Translations under genes and position numbers: made by a program | The notes under the pieces: generated by a model | Database searches by the model: none | What the model saw: the letters and a program-made list of their open reading frames with translations, nothing else | What the model was told of the DNA's origin: nothing | NCBI GenBank assembly: GCA_026393755.1 | Contig: JAPKZO010000003.1 | Coordinates: 1-62,572, forward strand | DNA length: 62,572 bases | Source: Acidobacteriota bacterium | GTDB taxonomy: Bacteria > Acidobacteriota > Vicinamibacteria > Vicinamibacterales > JAKQTR01 | Reading direction: 5' to 3' | In this document: positions 45,770-55,953 of the stretch, piece after piece | How the letters are laid out: every line of letters starts with the position of its first letter | Numbering within the stretch: the first letter of the stretch is position 1

Positions 45770-48700
45770 ATGCGTTTGCAGCGTCTGGAAATCACCGGTT
45801 TCAAGTCCTTCTGTGACCGTTCCGAGCTGTCGTTCGACCGTGGCGTCACGGGGATCGTCGGCCCGAACGGCTGCGGCAAGAGCAACGTCGCTGATGCGAT
45901 CGTGTGGGTGCTCGGCGAGCAGAGCGCCAAGAGCCTGCGCGGCGATCGCATGGAGGATGTGATCTTCGGCGGCAGCGACGCCCGCAAGCCGAACGCCGCG
46001 GCGGAGGTTCGCCTGATGCTGGCCGGCGTCCCGGTCCTGCCCGAGCGCGGGACGGGCACGACGCCAGATCTGGTCGATGACGAAGGACGGCCGATGGTGC
46101 GCGAGGTCGAGGTGACCCGCCGCCTGTACCGGTCTGGCGAGAGCGAGTATCTGATCAACGGCGAGATCGTGCGATTGCGGGACGTCCACGAATTGCTGAT
46201 GGACACGGGGCTGGGGGCCAAGGCCTACGCGATTATCGAGCAGGGGAAGATCGGCCTCATCCTGAGTTCGCGACCGACAGACCGGCGTCAACTGATCGAG
46301 GAGGCGGCCGGCGTCACGAAGTACAAGGCTCGCCGCCGGGCGGCGGAACTGAAACTCGAAGCGTCACAGCAGAACCTGACGCGAATCGACGACATCGTTT
46401 TCGAGATCGAGAAGCAGCGCGGCGTGCTGAAGCGGCAGGCGGCCAAGGCCCGGCGCCACCAGCGGCTGCGCGACGAATTGCGGCGGTGGGAGAAGGTGCA
46501 GGTGGCGAGGCGCCAGCGCGTGCTGGCCCAGGCAATTCGGTCCGCCGAAGCGCGCATCGTCCAGATCAAAGAGGCCGAAGTCGGCGCTTCCGGACACCTG
46601 GCGCATCTGGAATCCGAACTTGAACGGTTTCGCCTCGAACTGGTGCAACTGGAGAGCGCGGCCCGCACTGCGCGCGACGCCGCGCATACCCACGAAGTCG
46701 AGATTGGGCGTCTCGAGCAGCGCATTCAGAACGACGAGGAGCAGGTTACGTCGCTCGGCCGGCGCGCGACCGACATCGCGGGGGAAATCGAGACGCTCGG
46801 CTTGCGGCGGGGACCGGCTTCCGAAGGGGCGGCCGCCAAACAGCAGGAAGCTGAACGCGCCGCACAGGACCGCGAGTCGGCCGCGGCCGCGCTCGCTGAG
46901 GCCAATCAGGCCCACGCCGCCGTCCAGGGCGTGCTTGAAGGCCTCGAAGCCGATGTCGAGGCGGCGCGAAGCGAGCAGTTCGCCGCCGCCAGTGCCGCGT
47001 CGGCGCTTCAGCACGCGATCGACAACGCCAGCAGCGCCAGTGAGCGCGTGTCGCGGGATATTGCCCGCTGGACCGCGGAAGTCTCCGATCTGGACGTCGA
47101 AGCGGCCCGGGCACAGGCCGACCACGACGGCGCCGCGACGTCGCTTGCCGGAGCCAGCCTCAGGCTGGATGCGGTCAACGGGGCACGCAGGGCCCGCGAC
47201 GTCGAGTTGACTGGCCTGAAGGCAGAGCGGGAACGCGCGGGCCAGACGCTCCGCGACGCCGAGCAGGAACTGGCGGGCCTGGCGGCCCGACTCGATTCGC
47301 TCGAACGTTTCGAATCCGCCCGCACCGCCTACGGCGACGCCGCCCGACTCGTGCTGGCCGAGTCGGCGGGCGAGGTCCGTCATCTTGGTTCGGTGGCCGA
47401 CTATCTCGACGTCAAGCCCGGCTTCGAGCACGCCGTGGAGGCGTGCCTGGGAGATACGCTGCAGTTCGTGGTCGTGCCCACCCATGAGGAGGCGGAGCGC
47501 GCCCTGGGTCTGGTCAGCACGAGAGGCGCCGGGCGTTGTGGGTTCGTGGTCGTCGATGGGGCACCGGCGATCCCGGCCGGACGAACGCCGGCAGAAGCGT
47601 TGCCAGGCCTGACGCCACTCGACGCGGTGGTCTCGGTGTCCGGGGCCTGTGCCGGAGCCCTGCGCCCGTTTGTCACCGGCGGTTGGATTGCCGAGACGTT
47701 TGCCGAGGCGGTCGCGGCGGCACGTCAGACCACCATGCCCGTCGCGACACGAGCCGGCGAGGTCTGTCGCGGCGCGAATCTGGTGTGGGGTGGGGCCGGA
47801 CACCACGATCAGGGGGGCATCCTCCAGACCAAGGGCGACATCCGGCAGACCCGCGAACGCCTCGAGATCGAGCGCGCCCATGTGGCGAGGTCGGCATCGA
47901 CACTTGCCGATGTCGATCGCCGCGCGGCAGAGGCGACGGCCGCGATTGACGCGATGTCTGACGAGGTCCACGTCTACGAGAAGGCGATCGTCGAATTCGA
48001 ACTGCGAGTGGCGCAGGCGTCCGAGCAGGCCCAGCGCGTGGATCAGAAGCGATCGGTCGTGGCGCTCGACATTCGCCGCGGAGACGAAGAGATCGCCGGT
48101 CTCGAGGCGAGACAGGCGGAAGCCAGGCAGTCGGTGGCGCGTCTGGCCGACGAGCAGCGCCTGGTTGATGAGAAACTCGGCGCGGCCCAGCGCCGTCTGT
48201 TCGATGCACGCGACGAGTCACGACTGCGAGGCGAACTCGTCAGAGACGCGATGGCGGAACACGCACGGCTGGTCGAACGGGCGGCGACCGTCTCGCTCGA
48301 AGCCGGACGCCTCGAGGAAGCCTGCCGGGAAATCGAAGCCCGACTCCTGGCCAGACGCGAAGAGCAGCAGCAGATCGGCGGCGAACAGGATCGTCTCCGT
48401 CAGGAACTGGTCGAGGCTACGCGAGCCCTCGACATCGCGTTGGCGGCGCTGGACGCCGCGCGCGAGACGGTGCGGAGCGCCGACGACGCGGCGGGGCTCG
48501 TCCGGCAGCAGGGCGACCAGCAGGAATCGACCATCCGCGAGGCCAGGCGAGCGCTGGACGGGGTGCGGTCGTCGTTGTCAGAGGCCGAGATTGGGCGCGC
48601 CAAGGCCGAGAGCGACCTGACGCATCTCACGTCTCTCTGCGTCGAGACGCTCCAGACCGATCTCGCGTCGGTCGTGACCGAAGTCGAGCAACTGGAACGG

Positions 48701-49492
48701 GACGGGGAGGTGAGTCCCGACTGGCGGGCGATCTACGCCGACGAACCTGAGGACGAAACGGCGGAGGACGGCGAGCGGATCCAGGCGCCCGCCGACACGG
48801 GAGCGGCCCCCGTGGAGGGCACGCCGGTGGCAGAGCCGGCGCCGCGTGCGCTGACACCCGAAGACGCCATCACCGAACTCCGGCGCAAGATAGACAAGCT
48901 CGGCCCGGTCAACATGATGGCCATCGAGCAGTATGACGAACTCGAGTCGCGGCACTCGTTCCTCACGACGCAGCGGAAGGACCTGATCGATTCGATCGCC
49001 TCGACCGGCGAGGCCATCAAGAAGATCGACCACACGACCCGCGAACGGTTCCGCGAAGCGTTTCATGCGATCAATCTGCACTTCCAGGACATGTTCGTGT
49101 CATTGTTCGGCGGAGGCCGAGCCAGTCTGGCGCTGCTCGACGAAGACGACGTCCTCGAGAGCGGCATCGAGATCATCGCGCAGCCGCCGGGCAAGCGCCT
49201 CCAGAACGTCCAATTGCTGTCGGGCGGCGAGAAGGCGTTGACCGCGATCGCACTGATGTTCGCCATCTTCCGGTTCAAGCCAAGCCCGTTCTGCGTGCTC
49301 GACGAGATTGACGCGCCGCTCGACGACGCCAATACCGGCAGGTTCCTCGATCTTTTGAGGGTCATGCAGGCGCAGACCCAGTTCATCCTGATTACTCACA
49401 ACCGGAAGACCATGGAGATTGCCGACCGGCTGTATGGCGTGACCATGGAGGAACCCGGCGTGTCGAAGCTGATCTCCGTCAAGCTCAACTGA
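45770..49492 (+). CDS. smc: Chromosome segregation protein SMC
   Basis: The 1240-residue SMC ATPase has the N-terminal head with MRLQRLEITGFKSF and Walker A GPNGCGKSN, two long coiled coils, a hinge domain around residues 520-670 (SVADYLDVKPGFEHAVEACL), and the C-terminal head with signature LSGGEKALTAIAL and Walker B FCVLDEIDAPLDDAN. A Pro/Ala/Glu-rich stretch near residue 1000 interrupts the second coil. SMC compacts and segregates chromosomes, normally with ScpA and ScpB, which are not here. The ATG at 45770 gives the canonical start. Confidence 0.96.
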   Translation: MRLQRLEITGFKSFCDRSELSFDRGVTGIVGPNGCGKSNVADAIVWVLGEQSAKSLRGDRMEDVIFGGSDARKPNAAAEVRLMLAGVPVLPERGTGTTPDLVDDEGRPMVREVEVTRRLYRSGESEYLINGEIVRLRDVHELLMDTGLGAKAYAIIEQGKIGLILSSRPTDRRQLIEEAAGVTKYKARRRAAELKLEASQQNLTRIDDIVFEIEKQRGVLKRQAAKARRHQRLRDELRRWEKVQVARRQRVLAQAIRSAEARIVQIKEAEVGASGHLAHLESELERFRLELVQLESAARTARDAAHTHEVEIGRLEQRIQNDEEQVTSLGRRATDIAGEIETLGLRRGPASEGAAAKQQEAERAAQDRESAAAALAEANQAHAAVQGVLEGLEADVEAARSEQFAAASAASALQHAIDNASSASERVSRDIARWTAEVSDLDVEAARAQADHDGAATSLAGASLRLDAVNGARRARDVELTGLKAERERAGQTLRDAEQELAGLAARLDSLERFESARTAYGDAARLVLAESAGEVRHLGSVADYLDVKPGFEHAVEACLGDTLQFVVVPTHEEAERALGLVSTRGAGRCGFVVVDGAPAIPAGRTPAEALPGLTPLDAVVSVSGACAGALRPFVTGGWIAETFAEAVAAARQTTMPVATRAGEVCRGANLVWGGAGHHDQGGILQTKGDIRQTRERLEIERAHVARSASTLADVDRRAAEATAAIDAMSDEVHVYEKAIVEFELRVAQASEQAQRVDQKRSVVALDIRRGDEEIAGLEARQAEARQSVARLADEQRLVDEKLGAAQRRLFDARDESRLRGELVRDAMAEHARLVERAATVSLEAGRLEEACREIEARLLARREEQQQIGGEQDRLRQELVEATRALDIALAALDAARETVRSADDAAGLVRQQGDQQESTIREARRALDGVRSSLSEAEIGRAKAESDLTHLTSLCVETLQTDLASVVTEVEQLERDGEVSPDWRAIYADEPEDETAEDGERIQAPADTGAAPVEGTPVAEPAPRALTPEDAITELRRKIDKLGPVNMMAIEQYDELESRHSFLTTQRKDLIDSIASTGEAIKKIDHTTRERFREAFHAINLHFQDMFVSLFGGGRASLALLDEDDVLESGIEIIAQPPGKRLQNVQLLSGGEKALTAIALMFAIFRFKPSPFCVLDEIDAPLDDANTGRFLDLLRVMQAQTQFILITHNRKTMEIADRLYGVTMEEPGVSKLISVKLN

Positions 49493-49552
49493 ATGGCAGG
49501 TTCGGGAACATCCGGATTGCGGGAGTCGTCAAAATTGGGTGGGGAGGGATCC

Positions 49553-50407
49553 ATGCCGTACCTGCGCCAGATTCGACGAATGTGCTCGGCCGCGATCGTG
49601 ATGGGAGCCGCCGCCAGCCTCGTGGCCTGCGACGTGGTCATCAACCAGATGGATGGGGAGTTCGGCGGCGGCAGGGCCAAAGCCGAACGGGTCTACGCCA
49701 AGACGTTCAAGCTCGATGGGCCCGCCGCGGCCCTCGAACTCGTGAATACGAACGGGCCGATCACGGTGGAAGCCGTCGATGGCGACACCGTCGATGTGAA
49801 GGCGACGATTACGGCCCGAGGCGCGACAGAGGAAGCCGCTAAGGAGTCTCTCAAGCAGGTCGAAATCAAGGAAGACGCGACGCCAGGCCGGCTCAGACTC
49901 GAGGCCAGGCATCCCCGCTCTCGCAACGCTGTCGGCGTCAAGTTCACGCTGCGCGTGCCGCGGTCCGTCAAGGTCAACCTGCAGAACGTGAACGGCGTGA
50001 TTGAGGTCACCGGCATGATGGGCGGTGTGACGGCCGAAACCACGAACGGAGGCGTCAAGGCTCGTGGACTCGGGAATTCTGTGGACGTCTCCTCGACCAA
50101 CGGCGGTCTCGACATCCAGATGGCCAGCCTTGGACCGGACGGCGTGAGGCTCGAAACAACAAACGGCGGGATCGAGCTCAGGCTTCCGGCTGGCGCCAAG
50201 GCGACAGTTGCCGCGCGGTGCGTGCACGGCGGCGTTTCCGTGACGGACCTGCCGTTCGAGAAGGACTCCGGCAGCAACTCGCGTCGCGTGGACGGCAAGA
50301 TCAATGGGGGCGGCGCCTTGCTCAGACTCGAGACCGTCAACGGGGGCATTCGAGTAAGATTGGCCGGAGCTGGCGACGAGGAGAAGGCCAGGGACAGCCG
50401 CAAGTAG
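49553..50407 (+). CDS. DUF4097-family lipoprotein
   Basis: The 284-residue protein has a lipoprotein signal with the lipobox LVAC, cysteine at residue 26. The mature part is a repetitive beta-rich domain with recurring NGxI/NGGV motifs (LVNTNGPITVEAVDG, TTNGGVKARGLG, STNGGLDIQMASL, TTNGGIELRLPAG), as in the DUF4097 beta-helix group. Its function is unknown; relatives are envelope-associated. The ribosome-binding site GGGGAGGG is strong. It lies between smc and an M48 protease. Confidence 0.82.
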   Translation: MPYLRQIRRMCSAAIVMGAAASLVACDVVINQMDGEFGGGRAKAERVYAKTFKLDGPAAALELVNTNGPITVEAVDGDTVDVKATITARGATEEAAKESLKQVEIKEDATPGRLRLEARHPRSRNAVGVKFTLRVPRSVKVNLQNVNGVIEVTGMMGGVTAETTNGGVKARGLGNSVDVSSTNGGLDIQMASLGPDGVRLETTNGGIELRLPAGAKATVAARCVHGGVSVTDLPFEKDSGSNSRRVDGKINGGGALLRLETVNGGIRVRLAGAGDEEKARDSRK

Positions 50408-50449
50408 GCCGGCCCGGGGCTCCCTCGTTCTGACACGGCCCTGCGACGC

Positions 50450-51640
50450 ATGAACGAGGATAAAGCCACACGATTCCATCGACTTCGTCGCCGCTCCGCC
50501 ATCATAGCGGCGGCGTGGGCTGTCTCGCTGCTGGCGCTGCTGCTCGTGACGGGCGGGTCCCTCCGGTTGCGAGGCTGGGCTGCCGGGCTTCTGGGGCCGG
50601 GCGGGCCGCACCATTTGGCCGATTGGGCCACCACCCCGCTGAACGCGTCGGCCCTGCCCGATTTCGTGTTTGTGCCGACGGTGGCCTTTCTCTGCGCGCT
50701 CGCCGTTGCGCTCGCCCACGAGATCGTCGCCTTCCCGCTGGCGTTGTTCACCGGTTTTGTCCTCGAACGGCGGTACGGCCTGTCGCGCCAGACGGTCGGT
50801 GAGTGGGGTCGGGATCATCTCAAGGCCCTGGCGATTGGCCTGCTGTTCTGGGGACTCTCGGCCGGATTCGTCTATCTCACGTTGACGCTCTGGCGCGACG
50901 GATGGTGGCTCGTCGCGACGGCGGGGGCTGTCGTGGTCAGCGTCATCCTGACGTGGCTGGCACCAGTGGTGCTCATTCCGCTGTTCTTCAAGCTCAACCC
51001 GCTCCAGGACGACTCGCTGCGAAAGCGGCTGACGGCGTTGTGTCAGCGCGTCGGCACCGGAGCGACCGACATCTACGAATGGCGGCTCAGCGACAGGACG
51101 TCGCGCGCGAACGCGGCATTGACAGGATTCGGCCGGACACGACGGATCCTGCTGTCCGACACGCTGGTCAAAGATTACTCGGAGGACGAGATCGAGGTCA
51201 TCCTCGCCCACGAGCTGTCTCATCACGTGTCCCGCGACCTCTGGTGGGCGCTCGGGCTCGAGGCGGTCTTCGTCGGTCTCGGCTTCTGGGCCGGCAACAT
51301 CGTCCTCGGCCGATTGGTCCCGTGGCTCGGTCTCCTGGGCGAAGCCGACCCGGCGGGGCTGCCATTGCTGCTGTTGACGGCGATGTGCGTGTCGGCACTC
51401 TCGCTGCCTCTGCTGAATGCCATTTCGCGTTGGCGGGAGCGCCGCGCCGACCAGTTTGCGCTCGACACCACGCGCAGTCCCGCCGCGTTCATCACCGCGA
51501 TGAAGCGGCTGGGTGCCTCCAACCTGGCGGAGGAGGCCCCTTCGACGTTCGCCCGCCTGTTCTTCTACACACATCCGCCGCTGAGCGACCGGCTGGCGTT
51601 TGCCCGCGCCTGGGCCGCCCGACAATCCACCGAGTCGTGA
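50450..51640 (+). CDS. M48-family membrane metalloprotease (Ste24/CAAX-type)
   Basis: The 396-residue protease has several transmembrane helices, the zinc motif HELSHH (HExxH) near residue 257 and a distal glutamate region RWRERRADQFALD. NAALTGFGRTRRILLSDTLV precedes the active site, as in Ste24. The family cleaves near membranes; bacterial members probably act in protein quality control, since prenylation is absent. I see no Shine-Dalgarno sequence directly before the ATG. Confidence 0.88.
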   Translation: MNEDKATRFHRLRRRSAIIAAAWAVSLLALLLVTGGSLRLRGWAAGLLGPGGPHHLADWATTPLNASALPDFVFVPTVAFLCALAVALAHEIVAFPLALFTGFVLERRYGLSRQTVGEWGRDHLKALAIGLLFWGLSAGFVYLTLTLWRDGWWLVATAGAVVVSVILTWLAPVVLIPLFFKLNPLQDDSLRKRLTALCQRVGTGATDIYEWRLSDRTSRANAALTGFGRTRRILLSDTLVKDYSEDEIEVILAHELSHHVSRDLWWALGLEAVFVGLGFWAGNIVLGRLVPWLGLLGEADPAGLPLLLLTAMCVSALSLPLLNAISRWRERRADQFALDTTRSPAAFITAMKRLGASNLAEEAPSTFARLFFYTHPPLSDRLAFARAWAARQSTES

Positions 51641-51666
51641 TCGGATCGGAAAACTACCGGCGTTTC

Positions 51667-51757
51667 GCCTTCGCCCCCTCTATCGCGTCAAGGCGACGGC
51701 GGAATGACTGGCCGGAATGACGAATCCAGGGAGGGGCGATCCCCTCGGGTTGCCCTA
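51667..51757. repeat. Composite repeat at convergent gene ends
   Basis: This gap holds three elements side by side: a GCCTTCGCC/GGCGACGGC stem (51667-51700), GGAATGAC motifs matching the CATTCCGGC family (to about 51725), and a degenerate TAGGGGCG palindrome (51733-51757; GGGCGATCC against GGGTTGCCC, nine pairs with wobbles). It lies between the ends of the M48 and cupredoxin genes and could help stop transcription from either side. Confidence 0.5.
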
Positions 51758-51783
51758 TTGCAGGGTGGACACGAGGATCGCCT

Positions 51784-52182
51784 CTATGGCCGGCGTGCGG
51801 AGACGATCAACTGGCCGCGCGTCTGCTTGCAGCCGGCGTCATCGCTTGTCAGGTTGCAGTAGAACGGGAATGTGCCGGCGCGATCGGCCCGGAACTCGAA
51901 CGTGACGGGCTTGCCCGGCGACGCGCGCTTCGCGATGCGGTACTCGTCCACCGTGAAGCTGTGCGGCACGTCTTCGGCAACCAGCGTGACCTGGACGACA
52001 TCGCCCTGTGCGACTTCGATTCGAGGGACGGAGAACTGGTACTTCCTGACCTTGATGACGAGTACGTGGCGAGCGGGTTCCTGAGCGTCGGCCGGCCGGG
52101 CCCCGCCGGCAATCACGGCGGCCGCCACGGCCAGAGGCACGATCAGAACTAAAATCCGGCGAGCCAGCACGTGCAGTGTCAT
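51784..52182 (-). CDS. Cupredoxin-domain secreted protein
   Basis: The 132-residue protein has a signal peptide (ARRILVLIVPLAVAAAVIAG, cut near ADAQ) and a plastocyanin-like beta-sandwich: KVRKYQFSVPRIEVAQGDVV, H74 in VPHSFTVDEY, and C109 in GTFPFYCN. Where copper proteins usually have a second His and a Met after the Cys, this one has C118 in DDAGCKQTRGQL. Copper binding may therefore differ from type 1 sites. It is alone, between M48 and pnp. Confidence 0.8.
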   Translation of the reverse strand: MTLHVLARRILVLIVPLAVAAAVIAGGARPADAQEPARHVLVIKVRKYQFSVPRIEVAQGDVVQVTLVAEDVPHSFTVDEYRIAKRASPGKPVTFEFRADRAGTFPFYCNLTSDDAGCKQTRGQLIVSARRP

Positions 52183-52258
52183 CGGCAGCCTCCTCTCATT
52201 GAGACGCCCGGCGCGGTCACACGGCCGCAGTACCGATTCTACCGGTTGACAAGCCTTC

Positions 52259-54499
52259 CTACCGTCGGTCCCGTCCGCGCGGAGGCCCACCAGGCCGTCC
52301 GCCGCGTTCGCGATCGTGATGGCCCCCATGCCCCTGTTCGCGATCCGTTCGCGGCGGCGCGCTGCCATCCGACGGCGCCGGGGTCGGTTCTCCGCCATCC
52401 TCGGCGGCAGGCCCGCCCTCTTCCTCGAGCAGCGCCTTGCGGCTCAAGCGGATCTTCCCGGACGGATCAATGCTGATGACCTTGACCAGCAGTTGCTGGC
52501 CTTCCTCGAGCTCCTCGCGGACATCCTTGACTCGATGACGCGCGATTTCCGAGACGTGCAAAAGACCGTCGGTGCCGGCCATAATCTCGACGAACGCGCC
52601 AAAATCCGTGATGCGCTGGACCTTGCCCATGTACGTCTTGTTGAGTTCGGCCGTCGCCGTGAGCTCCTGGATGATCCCAATCGCTTTGCGGGCCGACGCG
52701 TCGTCGGCCGAGGCCACGTTCACCTGGCCGTCGTCTTCGACGTCGATCTTCACGCCGGTCCGCTCGATGATGCTCCGGATCATCTTGCCGCCCGGCCCGA
52801 TGACGTCGCGGATCTTGTCAACCGGAATCCTGATCGTGACGATGCGCGGCGCGCACGAGGACACATCGGCGCGCGGCGCCGCCAGCGTCTGTCTCATCTT
52901 CTCGAGGATCTCGAGACGGCCCTTGCGCGCCTGCGCCAGCGCCGCGGTCATCACCGCGGTCGTGACGCCGGTGACCTTGATATCCATCTGCAGGGCCGTG
53001 ACGCCTTCCGCCGTGCCGGCCACCTTGAAGTCCATGTCGCCGTAGTGATCCTCGGCGCCCGCGATGTCGGTCAACACGGCGTACTTACCGGTCGTCTCGT
53101 TCATGACGAGGCCCATCGCAATGCCCGCGACGGCCGCCTTGAGCGGCACGCCGGCATCCATCATCGACAGCGTCCCGCCGCACACGCTGGCCATCGACGA
53201 GGACCCGTTCGATTCGAGGATGTCGGAGACCACGCGAACCGTGTATGGGAACCTGTCCTCCGCCGGCATCATGGGCAGCAGCGCCCGCTCGGCCAGCGCG
53301 CCGTGCCCGATCTCGCGACGACCGGGACCGCGCATGAAGCCCACTTCACCGACCGAGAAGGGCGGGAAGTTGTAGTGCAGCATGAACCGCCGATAGGTCT
53401 CGCCGTCGACGGTCTCGATCTTCTGCTGGTCGTCCGAGGTGCCGAGCGTCGTGGTGACGAGCGCCTGGGTCTCGCCGCGCGTGAACACGGCCGATCCGTG
53501 CGTCCGGGGCAGCAGGCCGACTTCGCACCAGATCGGGCGAATCTCGTCGAACGCGCGACCGTCGAGCCGCAGCCCGCGTTCCAGAATCTCTTCCCGCAGG
53601 ACCTTTTCCTTGAGTTCCTTGAAGATGACTTTGGCTTCGGTCTTCCGCTGGACTTCCTCTTCCGGAATCGACGCCACCAGGTCGTCGAGCACCTGGTCGA
53701 CGCGCTCGTAACTCTCGAGCTTGCCCCGGACGTGCATGGCCTCGCTGAGCGGGACGAAGATCTGCTCTTCGACCTCGCGATAGAAGTCGGGGCCGATTGC
53801 CGGGGTCTCGACAGTCGCCTTGGGCTTGCCGCACACCTTCGCGAGCTCGTCGATCGCGTCCACCATTTCCTTGATGGCCGCGTGGGCCGCCTCGAGCGCC
53901 TTGACGATGTGCTCTTCGCTGATCTCCTTCGCGCCGGCCTCGACCATCACGATGCTGTCGCGCGTGCCGGCGACCACCAGATCGAGCAGGCTGCGCTTGC
54001 GCTGTTCGTAGGTCGGGTTGATGACCAGTGCGTCATCGACCATGCCCACGCGCACGCCGGCCAGGGTCTTCTGGAACGGAATGTCCGAGATTGCCAGCGC
54101 CGCCGAGGCGCCAGTCAGGGCCAGCACGTCCGGGTCGTAGTTCTTGTCGGCCGACAGCACCAGCGCGATGATCTGCGTCTCATAATGCCAGCCCGACGGG
54201 AACAGAGGCCGGAGCGGCCGGTCAATCACGCGGCTGGTCAGCACTTCCTTCTCGGTGGACTTGCCTTCGCGCTTGAAGAAACCGCCCGGAATCCGACCCG
54301 ACGCGTACGTGTACTCCTTGTAGTCGACCGTGAGCGGCAGGAAGTCGATGCCGACGCGTTGGTTGGCGGCCTTGCACGCCGTGACCAGCACGACCGTGTC
54401 GCCGTAGCGGACGATGACCGAGCCATTCGCTTGCTTGGCGAGCCGGCCCGTTTCGATCGACAGCGTCTGGCCACCGAGCGTCAGTTCTTTCTTATGCAT
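52259..54499 (-). CDS. pnp: Polyribonucleotide nucleotidyltransferase (PNPase)
   Basis: The 746-residue phosphorolytic exoribonuclease has two RNase PH domains (residues 1-230: [29 protein letters not shown]; about 310-550: [24 protein letters not shown]), a KH domain ([20 protein letters not shown]) and an S1 domain ([21 protein letters not shown]). The C-terminal 60 residues are a Gly/Arg/Pro-rich tail. It degrades mRNA in the 3'-5' direction. It follows rpsO, as in many bacteria. Confidence 0.96.
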   Translation of the reverse strand: MHKKELTLGGQTLSIETGRLAKQANGSVIVRYGDTVVLVTACKAANQRVGIDFLPLTVDYKEYTYASGRIPGGFFKREGKSTEKEVLTSRVIDRPLRPLFPSGWHYETQIIALVLSADKNYDPDVLALTGASAALAISDIPFQKTLAGVRVGMVDDALVINPTYEQRKRSLLDLVVAGTRDSIVMVEAGAKEISEEHIVKALEAAHAAIKEMVDAIDELAKVCGKPKATVETPAIGPDFYREVEEQIFVPLSEAMHVRGKLESYERVDQVLDDLVASIPEEEVQRKTEAKVIFKELKEKVLREEILERGLRLDGRAFDEIRPIWCEVGLLPRTHGSAVFTRGETQALVTTTLGTSDDQQKIETVDGETYRRFMLHYNFPPFSVGEVGFMRGPGRREIGHGALAERALLPMMPAEDRFPYTVRVVSDILESNGSSSMASVCGGTLSMMDAGVPLKAAVAGIAMGLVMNETTGKYAVLTDIAGAEDHYGDMDFKVAGTAEGVTALQMDIKVTGVTTAVMTAALAQARKGRLEILEKMRQTLAAPRADVSSCAPRIVTIRIPVDKIRDVIGPGGKMIRSIIERTGVKIDVEDDGQVNVASADDASARKAIGIIQELTATAELNKTYMGKVQRITDFGAFVEIMAGTDGLLHVSEIARHRVKDVREELEEGQQLLVKVISIDPSGKIRLSRKALLEEEGGPAAEDGGEPTPAPSDGSAPPRTDREQGHGGHHDRERGGRPGGPPRGRDRR

Positions 54500-54613
54500 G
54501 ATGTCTGTCTTTCTGCAAAGGAATCGTCAGTCCCGAAACCTGCCACCGTCGCGTACGGATCCCAGGCACGAGACGGCCGCCGACGGGAAACACCTGCCTG
54601 CCGGCCCGGCCAC

Positions 54614-54883
54614 CTACTTGCGTATGCCAAGGCGCTGGATAATCGTCACGTACCGCGCGTTATCCTTGCCTCTGACGTAGTCCAGGAGGCGCCGACGGTG
54701 GCCGACCAGCATCAGCAGGCCGCGGCGCGAGTGATGGTCCTTAGCGTGGACCTTGAAGTGCTCGGTCAGGTAGTTGATGCGCTCGCTCAGGATCGCAATC
54801 TGGACTTCGGGGGAACCGGTGTCGCCGTCGTGCGTCTCAAACGACTTGATGAGATCGGTCTTTCGCTCTTTGGTCAGGGCCAC
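54614..54883 (-). CDS. rpsO: 30S ribosomal protein S15
   Basis: The 89-residue protein starts at [23 protein letters not shown]. It contains [20 protein letters not shown] and the signature [22 protein letters not shown]. It binds the 16S central domain. In E. coli, S15 represses its own translation through a leader structure; a 95-base gap precedes it here, but I found no clear match. Confidence 0.96.
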   Translation of the reverse strand: MALTKERKTDLIKSFETHDGDTGSPEVQIAILSERINYLTEHFKVHAKDHHSRRGLLMLVGHRRRLLDYVRGKDNARYVTIIQRLGIRK

Positions 54884-54978
54884 GTCAGTTTCGCCTCCAC
54901 GAACGGTCCAGATCCTCGTCTCCCGACTCGGCCCGGCACCGCCGTCACAGAATTTCCTGCACCTTCAAAAGGAATATG

Positions 54979-55953
54979 TTACATCACCACGACCGCCGGA
55001 TGCAAAACCGGCCCCGGTGCCGGCTCCGCGATGGCCAGCAGGGCCCCGTCGGGTCCGACCAGCCTCACGCGATCGGGCCATGGTCGCCCGCTGGCCGCGT
55101 CGCGAAGCTCTGACGGTCCGATATTGCGCCCATGCCTCACGTATTGCACTCCGGCCTCGGTGACGACGACGGCCGGGAACTCTTGTAGCAGCGTGTCGAG
55201 GGGGATCATCCGCGTCAGCAGGGTCTCCCGCTGATCCGGCACAGCATCCAGCGTCACCGCCGAATCCAGGCCGAACGCTCCGCTTCGTGTCCGGCGAAGG
55301 CTCTCAACAGAGGCTCCCGTTCCCAGTGAGACGCCCATGTCGTGGGCGAGCGACCGGACGTAGAAGCCCGCTGAACACGTGAGACGGATGTCGACCAGGT
55401 CGCCCTCCATTCCCACGACCTCCGCCTGGTGGAGCGTGACAGCCGACGCCTGGAGCTCGACGGCGATCCCGCGCCGGGCCCGCTCATACGCCCGAACCCC
55501 CTCGGTCATCTTGGCCGAATACGCGGGCGGAACCTGCATCAGGGGGCCGACAAGACCTCTGAGTGTGGCGGCGACGGCCTCGGCTGATGGCCGAATACTT
55601 CCAGCGGGAGCCTCGAAGGTGACCGATCCGGTCACGTCGTAGGAATCAGTGGCGCGTCCCAGGCGAATCCTGGCGTCGTACTCCTTGTCGGCGCCAGAAT
55701 AGAACTGGGCGAGGCGCGTGGCCTGCCCGACCACAAGCGGAAGCACACCCGTCGCAAACGGATCGAGCGTCCCGGTGTGTCCGATCTTCAGGTTTCGCAA
55801 AGTCCGTCGCACGACCGCGACGACGTCGTGCGAGGACATGCCGGCGGGCTTGTCGAGAACCAGCATGCCGCCACGGTCGGCTGTCTGTTTCGGGGCCGTC
55901 GGTCGCTCCACAGAAGAACCCAACTCTTGTTGCGGGTTGAAGCGATCCGTCAC
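54979..55953 (-). CDS. truB: tRNA pseudouridine(55) synthase
   Basis: The 324-residue enzyme makes pseudouridine 55 in the T-loop of tRNAs. The catalytic Asp is in KIGHTGTLDPFATGVLPLVV. KPAGMSSHDVV and SAGFYVRSLAHDMG are further family motifs. An N-terminal extension of about 30 residues precedes the core. The ATG overlaps the stop of the upstream DHH gene (ATGA). Confidence 0.95.
   Translation of the reverse strand: MTDRFNPQQELGSSVERPTAPKQTADRGGMLVLDKPAGMSSHDVVAVVRRTLRNLKIGHTGTLDPFATGVLPLVVGQATRLAQFYSGADKEYDARIRLGRATDSYDVTGSVTFEAPAGSIRPSAEAVAATLRGLVGPLMQVPPAYSAKMTEGVRAYERARRGIAVELQASAVTLHQAEVVGMEGDLVDIRLTCSAGFYVRSLAHDMGVSLGTGASVESLRRTRSGAFGLDSAVTLDAVPDQRETLLTRMIPLDTLLQEFPAVVVTEAGVQYVRHGRNIGPSELRDAASGRPWPDRVRLVGPDGALLAIAEPAPGPVLHPAVVVM

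Noticed and set aside
52316-55234. A 972-codon open frame on the plus strand
   Set aside because: It is antisense to pnp, rpsO and the end of truB and shows no family motif, only Arg/Asp/His-rich composition.
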